DNA of 64,000 nucleotides, from assembly GCA_945643635.1 (NCBI GenBank), contig CALZFC010000354.1, positions 3,542,001-3,606,000 of the forward strand. Reading direction: 5' to 3'. The position numbers were made by a program, and so were the translations under genes. The notes below the pieces were generated by a model, which saw nothing but the letters and a program-made list of their open reading frames with translations, ran no database searches and was not told where the DNA came from. This document shows positions 22,401 through 33,239 of this stretch, in pieces (the first letter of the stretch is position 1; every line of letters starts with the position of its first letter). Source of the DNA: Allodiplogaster sudhausi (Eukaryota; Nematoda; Chromadorea; Rhabditida; Diplogasteridae).

Positions 22401-24957
22401 CTTCTTCTATCATCAGGTGTCGATTATACAACGACCGGCACAATAAAGCGGCGTTCGCAAAATGATTTCAGCTACCACCCACTCCAATCGACAACAACGA
22501 CAAGCTCTTCGACGACCACTTGCTAAAGCTCACTCTCTCCCTTTCCGTCCTGGTCTTCATCTTCATGCTCGAGGCACTGCACTACACACCGCTGGCGAGC
22601 GCGCGCCAGCTCTACATCACCTACCTCGCCACGGCCATCTGCCTCGACCTTCTGGACACCATCTCATTCCTCGATCTTATCTGGCAGGACTGGGTAAGAG
22701 CGCTAATCATGAAACAATAACCACACTTCTTGATCTATAGCTGAGATAAGCAAGCACATCTGCCAGTCGAACGATTCGCTCCTTCAGGTGTACAAGTGGA
22801 GCCTTCAAACCTGGCTTCGTCTGGTCATCCTTGGCATTGCGTGCTTCAACTTTGTACTGCCCGCCTTTGCGCTTCTCAAACTCCGCTTCTGTCGCAGTCA
22901 GCGCGTGCTGCTGGTCTCCGAGAAAGTCTGGGCCTTCATCTACGTACTGGTGGTACGGCACTACTTTTCAGAGAACAATTTATTAGACCAATTTTCTCAT
23001 TTATGGTCGTTGGCGGCGTCTAATTAATAATTCCCGCCATTCAATAGAATGTGTTAATCTTTGAAAGCTTCCAGATGAATGGACCCCTCCTCGGCCTCCG
23101 CATCTATCTCTATATCCTACTCGAGGTGCAGCTTAAGGGCCATCGCTATGACGCAAGTCTCTTCATGGTCAAGAACGTTGCGATGATCTATCTGGCTCTA
23201 CGAGAGGTGGGCAAGCGACTCCGTTTTCTTTTTACAATTTCTTCTTCCATTAACTGTGAGCATTTAAATGTCATTGCTAAATTCGCAACCAATTCCAGGT
23301 GTGGATTCGCCTACAGTACTGGCGCCAGAAGCGAGGGGCGCTCGGATCTCGCGGTGAGCTCACGGCGCCTGGCGCAACCGAGCACGAAGACAACTGAGGA
23401 TCTCACTCATGCTTGCATTCTACAGTATCTCAGACATCACCTCTCTCTCACAGTAACCATACACTATTTAGCCCCCCCCCTACGATTCATTCGAAATCAC
23501 TGCCTCCTCATGCGAAGATTTATTTAACTAGATTGCAATCAATACCCAGCGCTTTTCTCCTATTCACCTGTTATCTCACTTCCTTGAAATAATTACTTAA
23601 GAAATGAATACTGCTAATTTTCAGTCAAAAAAAAATCTAATCCGGCTCGGCATTAATTCCATATCACAACGCATTCCCAGCGAGAGAGCGCAGAATCCGA
23701 GCCCAGTTCAAATCGTTTGTTTCGTCTTGCTTTTCTTTCGCATCCAGTTTTCGGCCGCCGAAAACAAACTGCTTGTTGTGTACATAAGCAAAGGATTAGA
23801 ATGCTTCGCCCACATACAATGTACATTATCAATGCGGCTTTCTTTCATTTTGTATAAGTAAAGCAACAACTTAGAACTGACATATTGATGAAAGTCGAGA
23901 AAACGCGCGAAAAGTAGCGGTAGCGAGCACAGATTCTTCTGCTTCTGGTACCAGATCTCCAGCTCGAGCACGGACTTGAGATACTTTTCCAGCTCTATTT
24001 GACGTTCCGCGATGAATTCCTCACTCTGAAATCATAATAAACACTTTTCATTGTATTTGCATTGAGGGCATAAGCTGTGAAGTTGAAATAAAAAAAGGAA
24101 AGAATGCTTACATCGAGGTGAACATTAAATAAAAGCAACTAAAATATCGTATAAAAGCGTTAAAATAAGAAGATGACATATTACTTTTGTTGCATAACAA
24201 TATTAATAATTGAATGTTATAAAGCATAAAAGAAAACAAATGACTTCTCTTTTTAAATATTAACAATGATCGTGGAATTAAGAAGATATGTATGATTCTC
24301 AAAAAAAAATCTCACCAAATTTCCATGGATTTTCTTCTTCGGAAGAAAAGACTTTTGTCGATCCGGGAAGCGGAGCTTGTCAAAGGTGGCAAAGTCACTG
24401 TAGCGTCGTTCGACAGTCCAGGTGTAAGGGTCAAGGACGATCGCAACCGTGTATAACTGCAAGATTTATATGGTTGAAGCAGAAGGAGAACATTTCTTGA
24501 GTTCACCACGATTAAATATTTTTTTACGAAGTTTAAATATTTATTCGTGTCTCTGATTTAAAATTCTTTGGAGAATATAAATAAAACAGTGTCAATCTTG
24601 AAAGGGAATACGGTGCATAGACAAAGAAGATTTGATCGTCAGAAAATTGGCAAATCAGTGGTGAAAGCAAAAGATTTTGTCCTACGGAAAAGTTGTTCCG
24701 CAAATTCCATAAAAAAATCTGATAATTTCATTTTCTTCAAAAAAGGGCGATAATTCCATATTCAAGCAGCAGCAGCTTCGCCCCAATCTCTACATATATT
24801 GTGATATTAAATTATGTAAAATCACAAAATAAATACAAAAGAAACAAGGCTGTCCAACCACATATTGGCCGTCCTGGACTACCCGATGACCGGAGATCTT
24901 GACGGAGAACATCTCGTTTAAAGGCAGAGGAACTGACGCCAGTTCCAATAAAGCCAT
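12131..24957 (-). CDS. Nischarin/IRAS-like protein (PX domain plus leucine-rich repeats)
   Basis: Ten minus-strand exons join in frame to about 495 residues: 24957-24859, 24456-24316, 24025-23882, 16139-15989, 15654-15494, 14885-14790, 14611-14474, 13132-13071, 12916-12780, 12489-12131. Exons 1-3 form a phosphoinositide-binding PX domain (TWTVERRYSDF, LPKKKIHGN, FARFLDFHQY). Exon 4 continues EVHSIVDD as in vertebrate Nischarin. Exons 7-10 are leucine-rich repeats (LRYLNLSHNKLECIG, LSELDLSGNEMEKL, KLGNIKKLSLARNRI, LEELDVSENDL) capped by LPCLDSLHLEGNPI and DYRTRVLEAFEERAGDV, which I recognise as the Nischarin LRR cap. A basic helix and stop follow. Nischarin acts on endosomes and in integrin/Rac signalling. 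The large C-terminal half of vertebrate Nischarin is absent. The start codon is preceded by CGGCTTTCAG, a good 3' splice or SL trans-splice site. Intron 3 (16140-23881) contains another gene. Confidence 0.92.
12605..12762. repeat. (GA)n-rich microsatellite in Nischarin intron 9
   Basis: Purine-rich on the plus strand, hence CT-rich in the sense of the host gene. Interrupted GAGA/GAAA units; it ends a few bases from the 5' splice site at 12779. Confidence 0.85.
13905..13996. repeat. (CT)n microsatellite in a Nischarin intron
   Basis: Nearly uninterrupted CT on the plus strand. Companion GA tracts lie at 13320-13365, 13458-13487, 13612-13705 and 14405-14465 in the same intron, the last abutting the 5' splice site of exon 7. 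Confidence 0.85.
14905..15035. repeat. (CT)n-rich repeat with a CTCTTGCTCCTTCTCTCC-type unit
   Basis: CT on the plus strand, GA in the sense of the Nischarin gene. It contains a higher-order unit of about 27 bp repeated three times, with TTGCTCCTT as the marker, and lies 20 bp upstream of the exon 6 acceptor. Confidence 0.8.
15297..15478. repeat. (CT)n microsatellite just inside a Nischarin 5' splice site
   Basis: CT on the plus strand, so the transcript has a long GA array starting about 15 nt after the exon 5 donor at 15493. The 15421-15476 part is almost pure CT. Confidence 0.85.
16140..21672. other. Intron 3 of the Nischarin-like gene, left part; no gene recognised
   Basis: Dense in microsatellites: GA at 16146-16440, 16940-17000, 18755-18890, 19095-19220 and 19430-19495; CT at 17350-17440 and 18595-18640; G runs at about 20200-20212 and 20266-20276. 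The GA array at 16146 is CT in the sense of the host gene and leads into the exon 4 acceptor (CTTGCAG at 16146-16140). Open frames here are products of the repeats. It probably also holds the promoter of the nested plus-strand gene at its right end. Confidence 0.6.
21673..23397 (+). CDS. TMEM121-like (Hole family) multi-pass membrane protein
   Basis: Seven exons join in frame to 364 residues: 21673-21760, 22002-22226, 22322-22416, 22472-22693, 22746-22952, 23048-23206, 23299-23397. About six hydrophobic segments are visible (e.g. FALAFATLIIQLGLIDYYF, FIVWLVYALVLVAKIVG, LSLSVLVFIFMLEALHY). The segment ITYLATAICLDLLDTISFLD and the ending DASLFMVKNVAMIYLALRE then VWIRLQYWRQKRG match my memory of TMEM121 ([31 protein letters not shown]). 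Biochemical function is poorly known in any animal. Intron 2 (22227-22321) has a GC donor, GAAG|GCAAGT, the only option that keeps the frame. The whole gene sits inside intron 3 of the Nischarin-like gene on the opposite strand. Confidence 0.85.
23398..23881. other. Between nested gene end and Nischarin exon 3
   Basis: No gene recognised. Possible 3' UTR of the TMEM121-like gene; AATAAA-like signals are weak here. Confidence 0.35.
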
Positions 24958-25835
24958 CTGAAAGCCGCAAGAAGAAACCATCGAGTAAGTGACGATTCCT
25001 CGGGACATATAAACGGGCACACGAACACGAAAGTGGAACTCACGCAAGCATAGCAATTCACAGAATGTGTTGATGATAACGTGTTTACATTAGCCAGAAC
25101 AAAGCGCGAATGGCGATATAGCAAAGCATTTTCCCTTTTCCCTTCATAATGTGCATCAATCACTTCGCGCGGCGCGGATAAAAAACAGGTGATCAAAGTT
25201 ACCACATCTGAGAAACTGATAAGAGAGGATAAGCAAAACCAGATAAAGTAATCGAGTTCCAGTGGATCAAGTCGAAATGCGGGCGATGAAGAAATGAATG
25301 ACTATAAACTACACGTGGTGTGAGGTACATTTCTAAAATACGGTCGAATTTGAAATCCTTGTCAGTGGCAGTTAGTTTCTGAAGTACATAGGTGGTATCT
25401 AGTAGCTAGTTTATTAATGAAGTTGTGGTTAGAAAAAAGCATAATGAAGCAAAATGAAATATATAATAATATGTGTCATCCTTCTCTGCTCTCCGCTCTC
25501 GCATCCTCACCTTTCCTCTCTCTAGAGGAACGCAAGGGAACTAGAGCTGTAGTTCATTTTCATTCGAGATGTAGTAAGCCACGTTGGCCAGTTACTTTGT
25601 TCTGATCTATAATCCTTCTTTCCTAAAGGATTATCACGTATGCTATTGATGATGCTTTGATGACGAACTCAACGTCCTTTTGCTCTTCGTCTGCAGCTCA
25701 TGCCCAGTCTTCTACTCGCTAGCGGATTCTTTATTATTGCACTCCCGGCATCATAACTTATTTTACAACACTTTCCTAGCACAACGACATCAATAAATAT
25801 GGCAGTATATTCTAGACTAGACAAAGTAGATCAGA

Positions 25836-26826
25836 TCACTCTGTCGTTGTCTTCGTTTTGCGATGTATGCGGCGATATCTCTGAAAGAAATTTTTAATCA
25901 TCATATTGATCAAAAAGTATAAATTCATGATTTTTTGAAGAAAAAAATTATAACTCCTATTAATGTTTAAGGCAGTAATTTTTCGCTTCAAATGAATACT
26001 AAATAAATACTTGAGTTGACATGTACACGATGAATGGTCGTCTGTCCGTTGGTGACAGGCGGCAATTCTCCCTCTTCGACCACTGTCTCTGTCAGGCCGC
26101 CGTCCTTGAGATCCTGAATTAATTGATTCTTTTCTGTTTCACTTGAATTCATTGGCTTTTTCATTATATCATTTGGAACGCGAGGAAATGAGATTCATGC
26201 AAACATGATTCATCTGATCTCTCCATAGAAAAGGGCAGTTAATGAAGGGAAATATGAATACACGAAACAGGTTTAACGGCAATGCTTTCCTGACCTTCTC
26301 CAAGCTTTGTTCGTCAATCTTGCTGAAAGCGTCGTCTGCAGATGCCTCTGCATCTTCTGCCCTTTCTGCTTTCTCTCGCTCCTCCCTCTTCTCCTTGATC
26401 TCTCGCAGACTCTTCGCTTCCCTCTCCGCCTTTTCCTTTATCTCTCGCAAGATCTTTGCTTTCCTTTCCGCCTTCTCCTTTATCTCAGAATCCTCTGCTC
26501 CCTCTCCACCTTCTCTCTGGCCTCTCATAGAATCCTCTGCTCCCTCTCGGCCTTCTCCTTGGCCTCCCTCTCTATCTTCACCTCCCTCTCCGCCTTCTCT
26601 CTCGCTTTTCTCTCCACTATCTCTCTCTCCAGCCTCTCCTTGGTCTCTCGCTCCTTCCTTTCTCTCTCTATGCTCTCCTCTCGTTCCACACGATCTCTCG
26701 CTTCCCTTGCTTCCTTCTCAATTCGTTGTCGGTGTGCTCTTACTTCGGAAGCCAATTCTCTCGCGGTCCTCCTCGTCTCTAAATTTTACAGCAATAATAG
26801 TAATAATGATCCCTTTCCCTCACAAC

Positions 26827-26862
<36 letters not shown>

Positions 26863-28016
26863 TCTCTCTCTCTCTCTTTCTCCAACCTCTTCCTCTTCTC
26901 TCTCTTCCTCTTCTCTCTCGCTCTCCTCCTGTCTCAATGGCAGCGAGTCTACTCCTGATTGTGAGTGCCTGCTCGTCCTCGTCATCCTCGCTCTCCACTC
27001 CGATTTCGCTGATCTCCTTTCTTCGCTGTTGCTCCTTCTGCTCGGCCGACGAGCTGTCCGTGATTACTCTCTATCGAAAAAGTGTGTATTTAACAATAAA
27101 TACGATGAATAATAGAAATGAGAAACCTTAACAGTTCGTCGTCCGTGCGCGATGCGTTTCCCGGCCGGGCGATCGTTGGCAGTGTCTACGGCATCAATAG
27201 AATAATAGTAGTAAATAAATATTATAATAACAATAATAATAATAATAATCCATCATCATCCATTTAATCATCTCAGGAAGCCGCTGTACCTGATCCGCCA
27301 AATGATGACTTGATTAGCGACGAGTGCTCGACTGTCCCCGACTCGGAGAGCTTCTTGGCTGCCCGCGAGACGACGACACTCGCGTCCGCGCCCAGGTTTG
27401 TGGCGGTCGCTGGATACAAAGAAGAGAAGAACATTGGGTTTACAAACACTGAGTTTCTTCTTATTTATGGGAGGTTAAATAAAGCCAAATTAGAGAGCGA
27501 AATAGCAAAAAAATTCATTCGTCGATTTAAAAAAAAAGAAGAGAATAAGCAAGGCCAAGTACATAAAGGGCATCGAATTGTAAGAGAATGAGAGAGATTG
27601 TATTAAACGGTGATTTCTTCTTTTTCAATTGCCTTCTTACCTTTACTCACGGCTTTGGTTCCATCCGCGGTCATCGCCGTCACAGAGCCACTCGATGTGC
27701 CTAGCAGAAGAATCATGATCAAGAGAATGTTAAAGAGAATGATAAGGGAAGCAAGAGAGAGAGAGAAAACATACGAAAGATACAGAACGAGGGAAAGAGA
27801 TAATGAGAAAGAGAAAAAGAAAGAGAGAGAGAGTGAGAGAGAGAGAGAAAGAGAGAGACGGAGACAGAGAGAGAGAACGAGAAAGAGACCTTCAGCTGGC
27901 GTATCATCTTCAGCGATGACGACTCCGTGCACCTTTGGCAGATTGGGTGCGCACGCTTCGGCTTGGCCGGCTGCCAAGACGAGCAGAAGCAGCAGCCCGA
28001 GCAGAGGCCGACGCAT
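25836..28016 (-). CDS. Gene Y: signal peptide plus charged coiled-coil protein, unidentified
   Basis: Minus-strand exons with consistent phases: 28016-27890 (MRRPLLGLLLLLVLAAGQ signal peptide, then CAPNLPKV), 27700-27641, 27409-27290 (SVVVSRAAKKLSESGTVEHS), 27185-27127, 27070-26887 (acidic ESEDDEDEQ), 26778-about 26525 (arginine/glutamate-rich coiled coil with repeated EREAKEKAEREQ). The coil continues in another frame at about 26528-26300 (EIKEKAERKAKILR, SKIDEQSLEK), then probable exons at about 26115-26032 (DLKDGGLTETVVEEGELPPV) and 25891-25836 (RYRRIHRKTKTTTE, stop). The frame change near 26525 is either a short unrecognised intron or a slippage mutation. Signal peptide and CAPN-x-P are shared with gene X. 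Function unknown; a secreted or ER-lumenal protein is inferred. Confidence 0.5.
26825..26935. repeat. (CT)n array, partly coding for the gene Y coiled coil
   Basis: On the minus strand this is GA-rich and its right part is read as Arg/Glu repeats in exon 26887-27070 of gene Y; the remainder is intronic. Confidence 0.7.
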
Positions 28017-28609
28017 TCTGGGAGTAAATCTCTTTTTTTTATTCTTTAATTTTTGAAATTTAATTTAATTTTTCTTTAAATAAACAAGACAGATTAGACG
28101 ATGAACAAGAAAAAACAAGCAAATTGGCGGATCAATAAAACAATAAGGCTAACAAGGAACGCGAAGGCCACTGCTCTTATACTCGCTTCCAGTAAAGCCG
28201 CTCCTTATAAGCGTGTTCATGTCAAGATCTAGAATAAGCTCCCACTCTCCGTCCAGCTCCTCCCGAGCTTACTCTTGTAATTGTGGCTGTAGTGGCAAAC
28301 CGGTTTGGCCCACTGAGGCTGCTTTCCTTGAGGCACACGACCCTTGTTGATAAGCTGCCGAACAGAACAGAGGAGACCGCGAGCTGCACTCCTTCTAATC
28401 TTTTTTACATTCATAATTATTACTCTTTGCGGAGTACTGTAATTAGTTGTTTAGATAACTCTTCCTATCCAATCTGTTGTCCATTAGTAGTGATATATTA
28501 ATAACACCGAGACCATACCATACATGTTTTCTTTTACATCATGCAGTGCATGACCACTCTTGTTTTCTCTGATTCCTAATCAAGATTGCACATGGACAGA
28601 ATGATGCGT

Positions 28610-28642
<33 letters not shown>

Positions 28643-29181
28643 AAATATGTAACTTTTCTTTTTATCACTCTCTCTCTCTCTCTCTCTCCCTTCCTCTGCC
28701 TTTCATGACTAGACTTTCAAGTTTCTGTTTCACTCTCATACACTCTCTCCTTTCTTCCCTTTCCTGTAGCATTTGTGGCCCAAACAAGCTCTTGATTCAT
28801 CATTCAAAGGCAGACAAGATTATGTACAAATAATAACAGACAGCTTCTTAGCTCGCCTCGAGATCAGCAATAAATTTCATGGTTTACATAAATTGTCTGA
28901 CCATTTGATTATTGATCATCAAGCCATTTCAATGTCCTTAATTGAAGGTTTCACGCCGCAGAAAAAAAAACTGGTTTGCAAATAGAAACGTAATTTTCAT
29001 CAAGAGAATATTTTAAACCAATTTTAATTTTATTTTCAGTTAGCGCAAATCTGCTTGTCATTCATTGTCATTTAACGAGACTGAAGATGATTGGCAGAGT
29101 CAGTAAATAAAATCTCTTTTCATAAAATCCCTTTTAAAAGTTTAAACGTTTATATATGTATATATATATATACATATATAT

Positions 29182-29236
<55 letters not shown>

Positions 29237-29409
29237 TTTCATAAAAACAAGTTATTCTTCCTATCTACGCCAAAATGCTAACATAAATTGCGTCTTACAT
29301 TTCTTTTAAAGAAGCCGTTCACGGAATAATTAACACTGGTTTATTAAAAACGTGAATCAATTCGCATTTGCCCAAGCACCGAAGCAGATATGACTGATTT
29401 GTTTTTTCC
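28017..29409. other. Between genes Y and X; possible orphan exon at 28283-28400
   Basis: (CT)n tracts lie at 28605-28690 and a long (TA)n tract at 29152-29231. On the minus strand 28400-28283 is open in three frames, and the one reading LAVSSVLFGSLSTRVVCLKE ends at a good GTAAGC donor near 28282, so it may be an exon of gene X or of another gene. 28915-28985 resembles 30455-30525. Confidence 0.35.
29152..29231. repeat. (TA)n dinucleotide array with (CA)n patch
   Basis: About 80 bp of alternating T and A, interrupted by ACACACACA near 29182. The only long TA array of the window among many GA arrays. Confidence 0.9.
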
Positions 29410-30974
29410 TTATTTTGCCAGATTCGCCCATTGCAAGCCTTCTTCCCTCGTACTTCCATTCACTTCTTCCTTTCCGACCTGATCGAGCTTCTCTTCATTG
29501 TACATATCCTTTGGCAAGTGTCCGTCTGGTCTCAAGTACTGATGCAGTGGCTATTTAGAGGCGAATGAAGCATCTTTTTTTTTTATAATTTCGTATTTAT
29601 ATTTAAAAATTTCTTTACAGCATTCACGTTTCCATCATTGCTACATAAATAGCTTTGACATGCGTAGTCAACCTTGACTCCTACTCAAGGTTTGAATCGT
29701 ATTGATAATAAAGAGTTCATCGTTTATTCATCAGAAAACAATTCAGTTTGAAATAAATAAAGAAGAAGAGGAAAAAAAAGATTCTAGCGAGCGACGACTA
29801 TTGTTATCCTTGACGGTACATTCATCCCTGACAATTGCTCGACTTTCAATTGTCACTTCTTACGGCGAGCGACGGCGCTGAAGAAAGGCAAAGATTCGTA
29901 AATAATAGCCAACTTCGGTATTTTTGTTTCCGGTGCTCAATGCAACATTCTTATCAAAGATCTTTTCCATTAAAAATAGATCTTCATATTTCTGTTGTTG
30001 AGAAAACAACGAAAACTATGAAATAGATAAATAACTAACTATTCACTTATATATTTACTTTTTATATACCATATATATTTTTTAAAAAAAGTTGACTAAC
30101 TCGAATCTCCACTGCAGACTTGGCCATCTTCTTCTTGACAATGCTCGCGCGGTTCGCAGCCGTCGTCAGTTCCACGTCGGTCACATTCGAGGCCGTCTCT
30201 CCTGTCTCGATGAGCGTGCTGCTGCTTCCTCCGCCAAGCAAGTCTTCCTCTCCTTCTCCCTCGAGCAGCGTCCCATTCACGGCTGCGGTCGTTGACGTCG
30301 TTGTCGTTGTCGACGCAGCAGCTTCATCCTTGGGCGCTGCTTCTGTCGTCGACTGACCTTGTCCTTCCTCAAACCACATTCTAATTCATCAGTCGACATA
30401 TTTATTTAAAAACAATGATTTTTGGTTATTATTTTTTATCTTTGTACTATGCATCGTCAGGCCGTTTCAATGTACCCATTTGAAGGGTTCATGTCGCAGA
30501 AAACCACCGGTTTGCAAATTGCAACACAATTTAAACCAGTGTCACGTTCATCTCACTCTCAGTCTTTCTCTTTCTCCCTCGTTTTCTCTCGCTCTTTGTC
30601 TCTCTCTTTCTCCTTCTCTCCCTCTCTCTCTCCTCTTTCCTCACCCTCTCTCTCCTCTTTCCTCACCCTCTCTCTCCTCTTTCCTCACTCTCTCTCTCCT
30701 CTTTCCTCACCCTCTCTCTCGATCAGATTTTTTTTTCTACAGTGATAACGTGCATGCCGTTCTTGCGAGAATGTCCGATGTAAACCGTACTAACCGGCAC
30801 AATCTCCTGGTCGTTGACTTCGACTTCCGGTGTTACCGTAGTCGTTGCGGAGGAGTCGGTGGTCGTCGAAGGACCCCGCGGTGGAATCGGCACATTTGGC
30901 GCGCAGCCAAGAGCGCCACCGAAGAGGGCGAGGAGGAGGAGGAGAGTGGCAAGGAGAAGACTTCTCCGGCTCAT
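29410..30974 (-). CDS. Gene X: secreted or membrane protein with Thr/Glu-rich region, unidentified
   Basis: Minus-strand exons: 30974-30795 (ATG, signal peptide MSRRSLLLATLLLLLALFGG, then GCAPNVPIP and a Thr/Glu-rich stretch), 30380-30101 (low-complexity Thr, Gly, Glu; then ANRASIVKKKMAKSAVEIR), 29550-29410 (PLHQYLRPDGHLPKDMYNEE, stop TAA). The last two join in frame. The first two do not phase (0 into 2), so a small exon is probably missing in the repeat-rich 30381-30794 interval. The start matches gene Y (signal peptide, Cys, CAPN-x-P), suggesting a tandem duplicate that has diverged. No domain is recognised and no function is proposed. A 14-nt candidate microexon (29881-29868, between CTTCAG and GTAAGA) does not fit the phases. 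Confidence 0.45.
30558..30726. repeat. (CT)n-derived minisatellite, 21-bp-type unit
   Basis: Units of CTCTCTCCTCTTTCCTCAC are repeated about four times (30640-30720) after irregular CT-rich sequence. It lies in the first intron of gene X. Confidence 0.8.
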
Positions 30975-31277
30975 TGCGCACGCTCCTTTTTTGAAAGAAA
31001 ATAAAATATTCTTGTCTTCAGCATGTCAATATTTGATAAACAAAGCATTTTTCAATCTTAAAATATTTTGGTATGTTCTATGGCATTCTTGGGAAGTATG
31101 AAAACAGCTATTTTTGGAACATATTTTCAGAATATATATTTATGTACAAATAAGTATGTATGTGACAAAGTTTGTAATCTTAGTTATATGATATTTTAAA
31201 GTTACACAACGAGGAGGCATAATAAAATTGAAAAAGGTTTTTAAACTCGCCAAGGCATCGACCTTCGTCGAAATTAG

Positions 31278-31404
31278 TCGAAGAAGCATCGTTTCGTCCG
31301 GCTATTTATGCGAGAGCTGACGAAGACCGGCACAGGCAGATCTCTTTGAAGGTCATCTTCATACCTATCATTCGTCTCTTCTCGGCGAGATATCTGAGAA
31401 CAAG

Positions 31405-31435
<31 letters not shown>

Positions 31436-31823
31436 AGGATAAAGAGAACGAGAGAGAGCATGAAGGAGATCCAGAAACGGAAGGCGAAGAGAGAGGCAGA
31501 GAGAAAGAAGCGAATGATAGCGAGGGTGATGGAGAAGAGCAGGCTGAAGTGGGTGATATTAAGAGAGAGAGAGAGAGATATGGAGAGAGAGAGATATGGA
31601 GAGAGAGAGAGCGCGAGAGAGAGAAGGAGGAAGAGAGAATGAGAGAGAGAGAGTGATAGAAAGAGAGAGCCGGTTCGCAGTTGTCCTCTTGATAGGCGCA
31701 TATCAAGAGCCTGAGGCAACATTCCGACCTGACCCTCACGTAGATTTTCTTACTCATCGTCAGATGAGACACACACTACAAAAATCATTCCTTCTTGGCA
31801 ATATAAAGAATAACTCAAAGTAA
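31278..31823 (+). CDS. Possible exons of an unidentified gene with charged repeats
   Basis: Low-confidence plus-strand exons: 31278-31351 (EEASFRPAIYARADEDRHRQ, acceptor AATTAG, donor AAG|GTC), a Glu-rich part at about 31440-31560 (EGDPETEGEERGREKE) embedded in GA repeats, and 31686-31823 (EPEATFRPDPHVDFLTHRQM, stop). The two non-repetitive pieces share FRP and an HRQ. The minus strand is also open here, so strand and reality are uncertain. Confidence 0.25.
31405..31665. repeat. (GA)n-rich microsatellite
   Basis: Interrupted GAGA arrays on the plus strand with GAGATATGGA units at 31575-31600. Confidence 0.8.
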
Positions 31824-32250
31824 ATAAATAAACAAATATATGTAGGTTTCTCTCTCTCTCTCTCTCTCTGCCTCAATATGTATCTATTTCTGTAATTTTC
31901 TTACCTTACAGCAGTAAAAAATATGTTTGCTAAATAAAGAAATAAATAAAGAAATAATGGAATTAGCTTCAACATGGCGCAGGACACGACCATTTTTGGT
32001 TGCTTTGCGTTAGCGCGGAAATTCGCTAATTTTACGATTGCTCCCGAATAACTGGCATGAAAAGCATACATGAAAAGCACAAACTTACATACCTGTGTTC
32101 GATTACAATGTGTACCCGATATGTCAGTGGATATGTACTGCTTACCAATCATGTGACGGCTAATGAACTTTGCATGGATATTCTTATGGTTAGAGAGAGC
32201 GTGATATAGGGACAGTACCAAGAGAGGAAACGATAGAGTAAGAGCTAGAG

Positions 32251-32289
<39 letters not shown>

Positions 32290-33239
32290 AAGAGAAAAAT
32301 AGTGAGAAACAGAATAACTTTGTTCTTCATCCTTTTGCGGACGCAATTTCGCCTGTGCGTTTTTTTTTATTCTCGTAATTATAGACTCTGCGCGTTCACA
32401 TTCAAGTATAGCTGTCTTTACTTTATTGTTAGTGCAACGTATTTTTTCTTTATATGTACAAACTTTATAGAAATGGTAAAAACGTCACATTACATGCTGA
32501 ACGAGTCGTTCTGGAGTAGCTTCACGGGTAAACTTCGTTTCCGCTACCTAGTAATGTCAGACTATACTTTTGATTGCAAGACATTGAAGAAAAAAGATTT
32601 CTTATTCCGAGTCGCATAAAGTAGCGCCGCGTCTGCATAGAACTTCCCTTTCATTTCCATTTCTTCAGCCCCGTGGGAAATTTCGTTAGGCATCTTTTTT
32701 TTTGTTCGATGAAAAACTACTGTCCACGTTTGCAGAGTCAACCGTGGCCTTTACCCGACTTATACTCCCGTCATTTTACTTATCAATTGTATATTGGAAA
32801 GTAACTTACTAGGTGCATGTTTGTCATTAGACGTTTAGCTATATTTTATTCTAGTGCTATCAGAAAAGGAAACATGTATTATGTATGCCGTCTAACTCAT
32901 ATCTATTCCTCATTGTCAGCGAAAGGACAATTCTCTTGTCAAAGACGCGCAAAAAATAATATCGGCTTTGAATGAGTTTGTTCGTCATTTCCATTGCGCG
33001 ATATTTTCGTTGTTATAATTCTGGCAAATGAACTCGAGATTCTTTTTGTTAGATTGCTGGGGCAACAGAAGCCGATGTGCACTTGAAGAAGTGTTTGTGT
33101 AGCTCGAGGAGGGACGGAAGAGTAGGCAGAGAGGAGTAGTCGCACGGGGTGGTCGCAAGTACGGAAGAGCAGAGAAGAGAGGAGGAGAGAGCGAGAGATA
33201 AAGAGGCAGCGACCGCCGCGCACAAAAGGCCAAAGCAGA
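31824..33239. other. Intergenic; no gene recognised
   Basis: Contains short CT (31850-31870) and GA (32247-32285) arrays and AT-rich sequence. An open frame at 32302-32619 is AT-biased with no motif. Confidence 0.5.

Noticed and set aside
26242..27131. Two long plus-strand frames (Ser/Leu-rich)
   Set aside because: Shadow of the GA-rich coiled-coil coding of gene Y on the minus strand.
29868..29881. 14-nt microexon of gene X between CTTCAG and GTAAGA
   Set aside because: Its length breaks the phase between the flanking exons, which join well directly.
32302..32619. AT-rich open frame of 105 codons
   Set aside because: Composition of intergenic DNA, no domain, no neighbouring exon.
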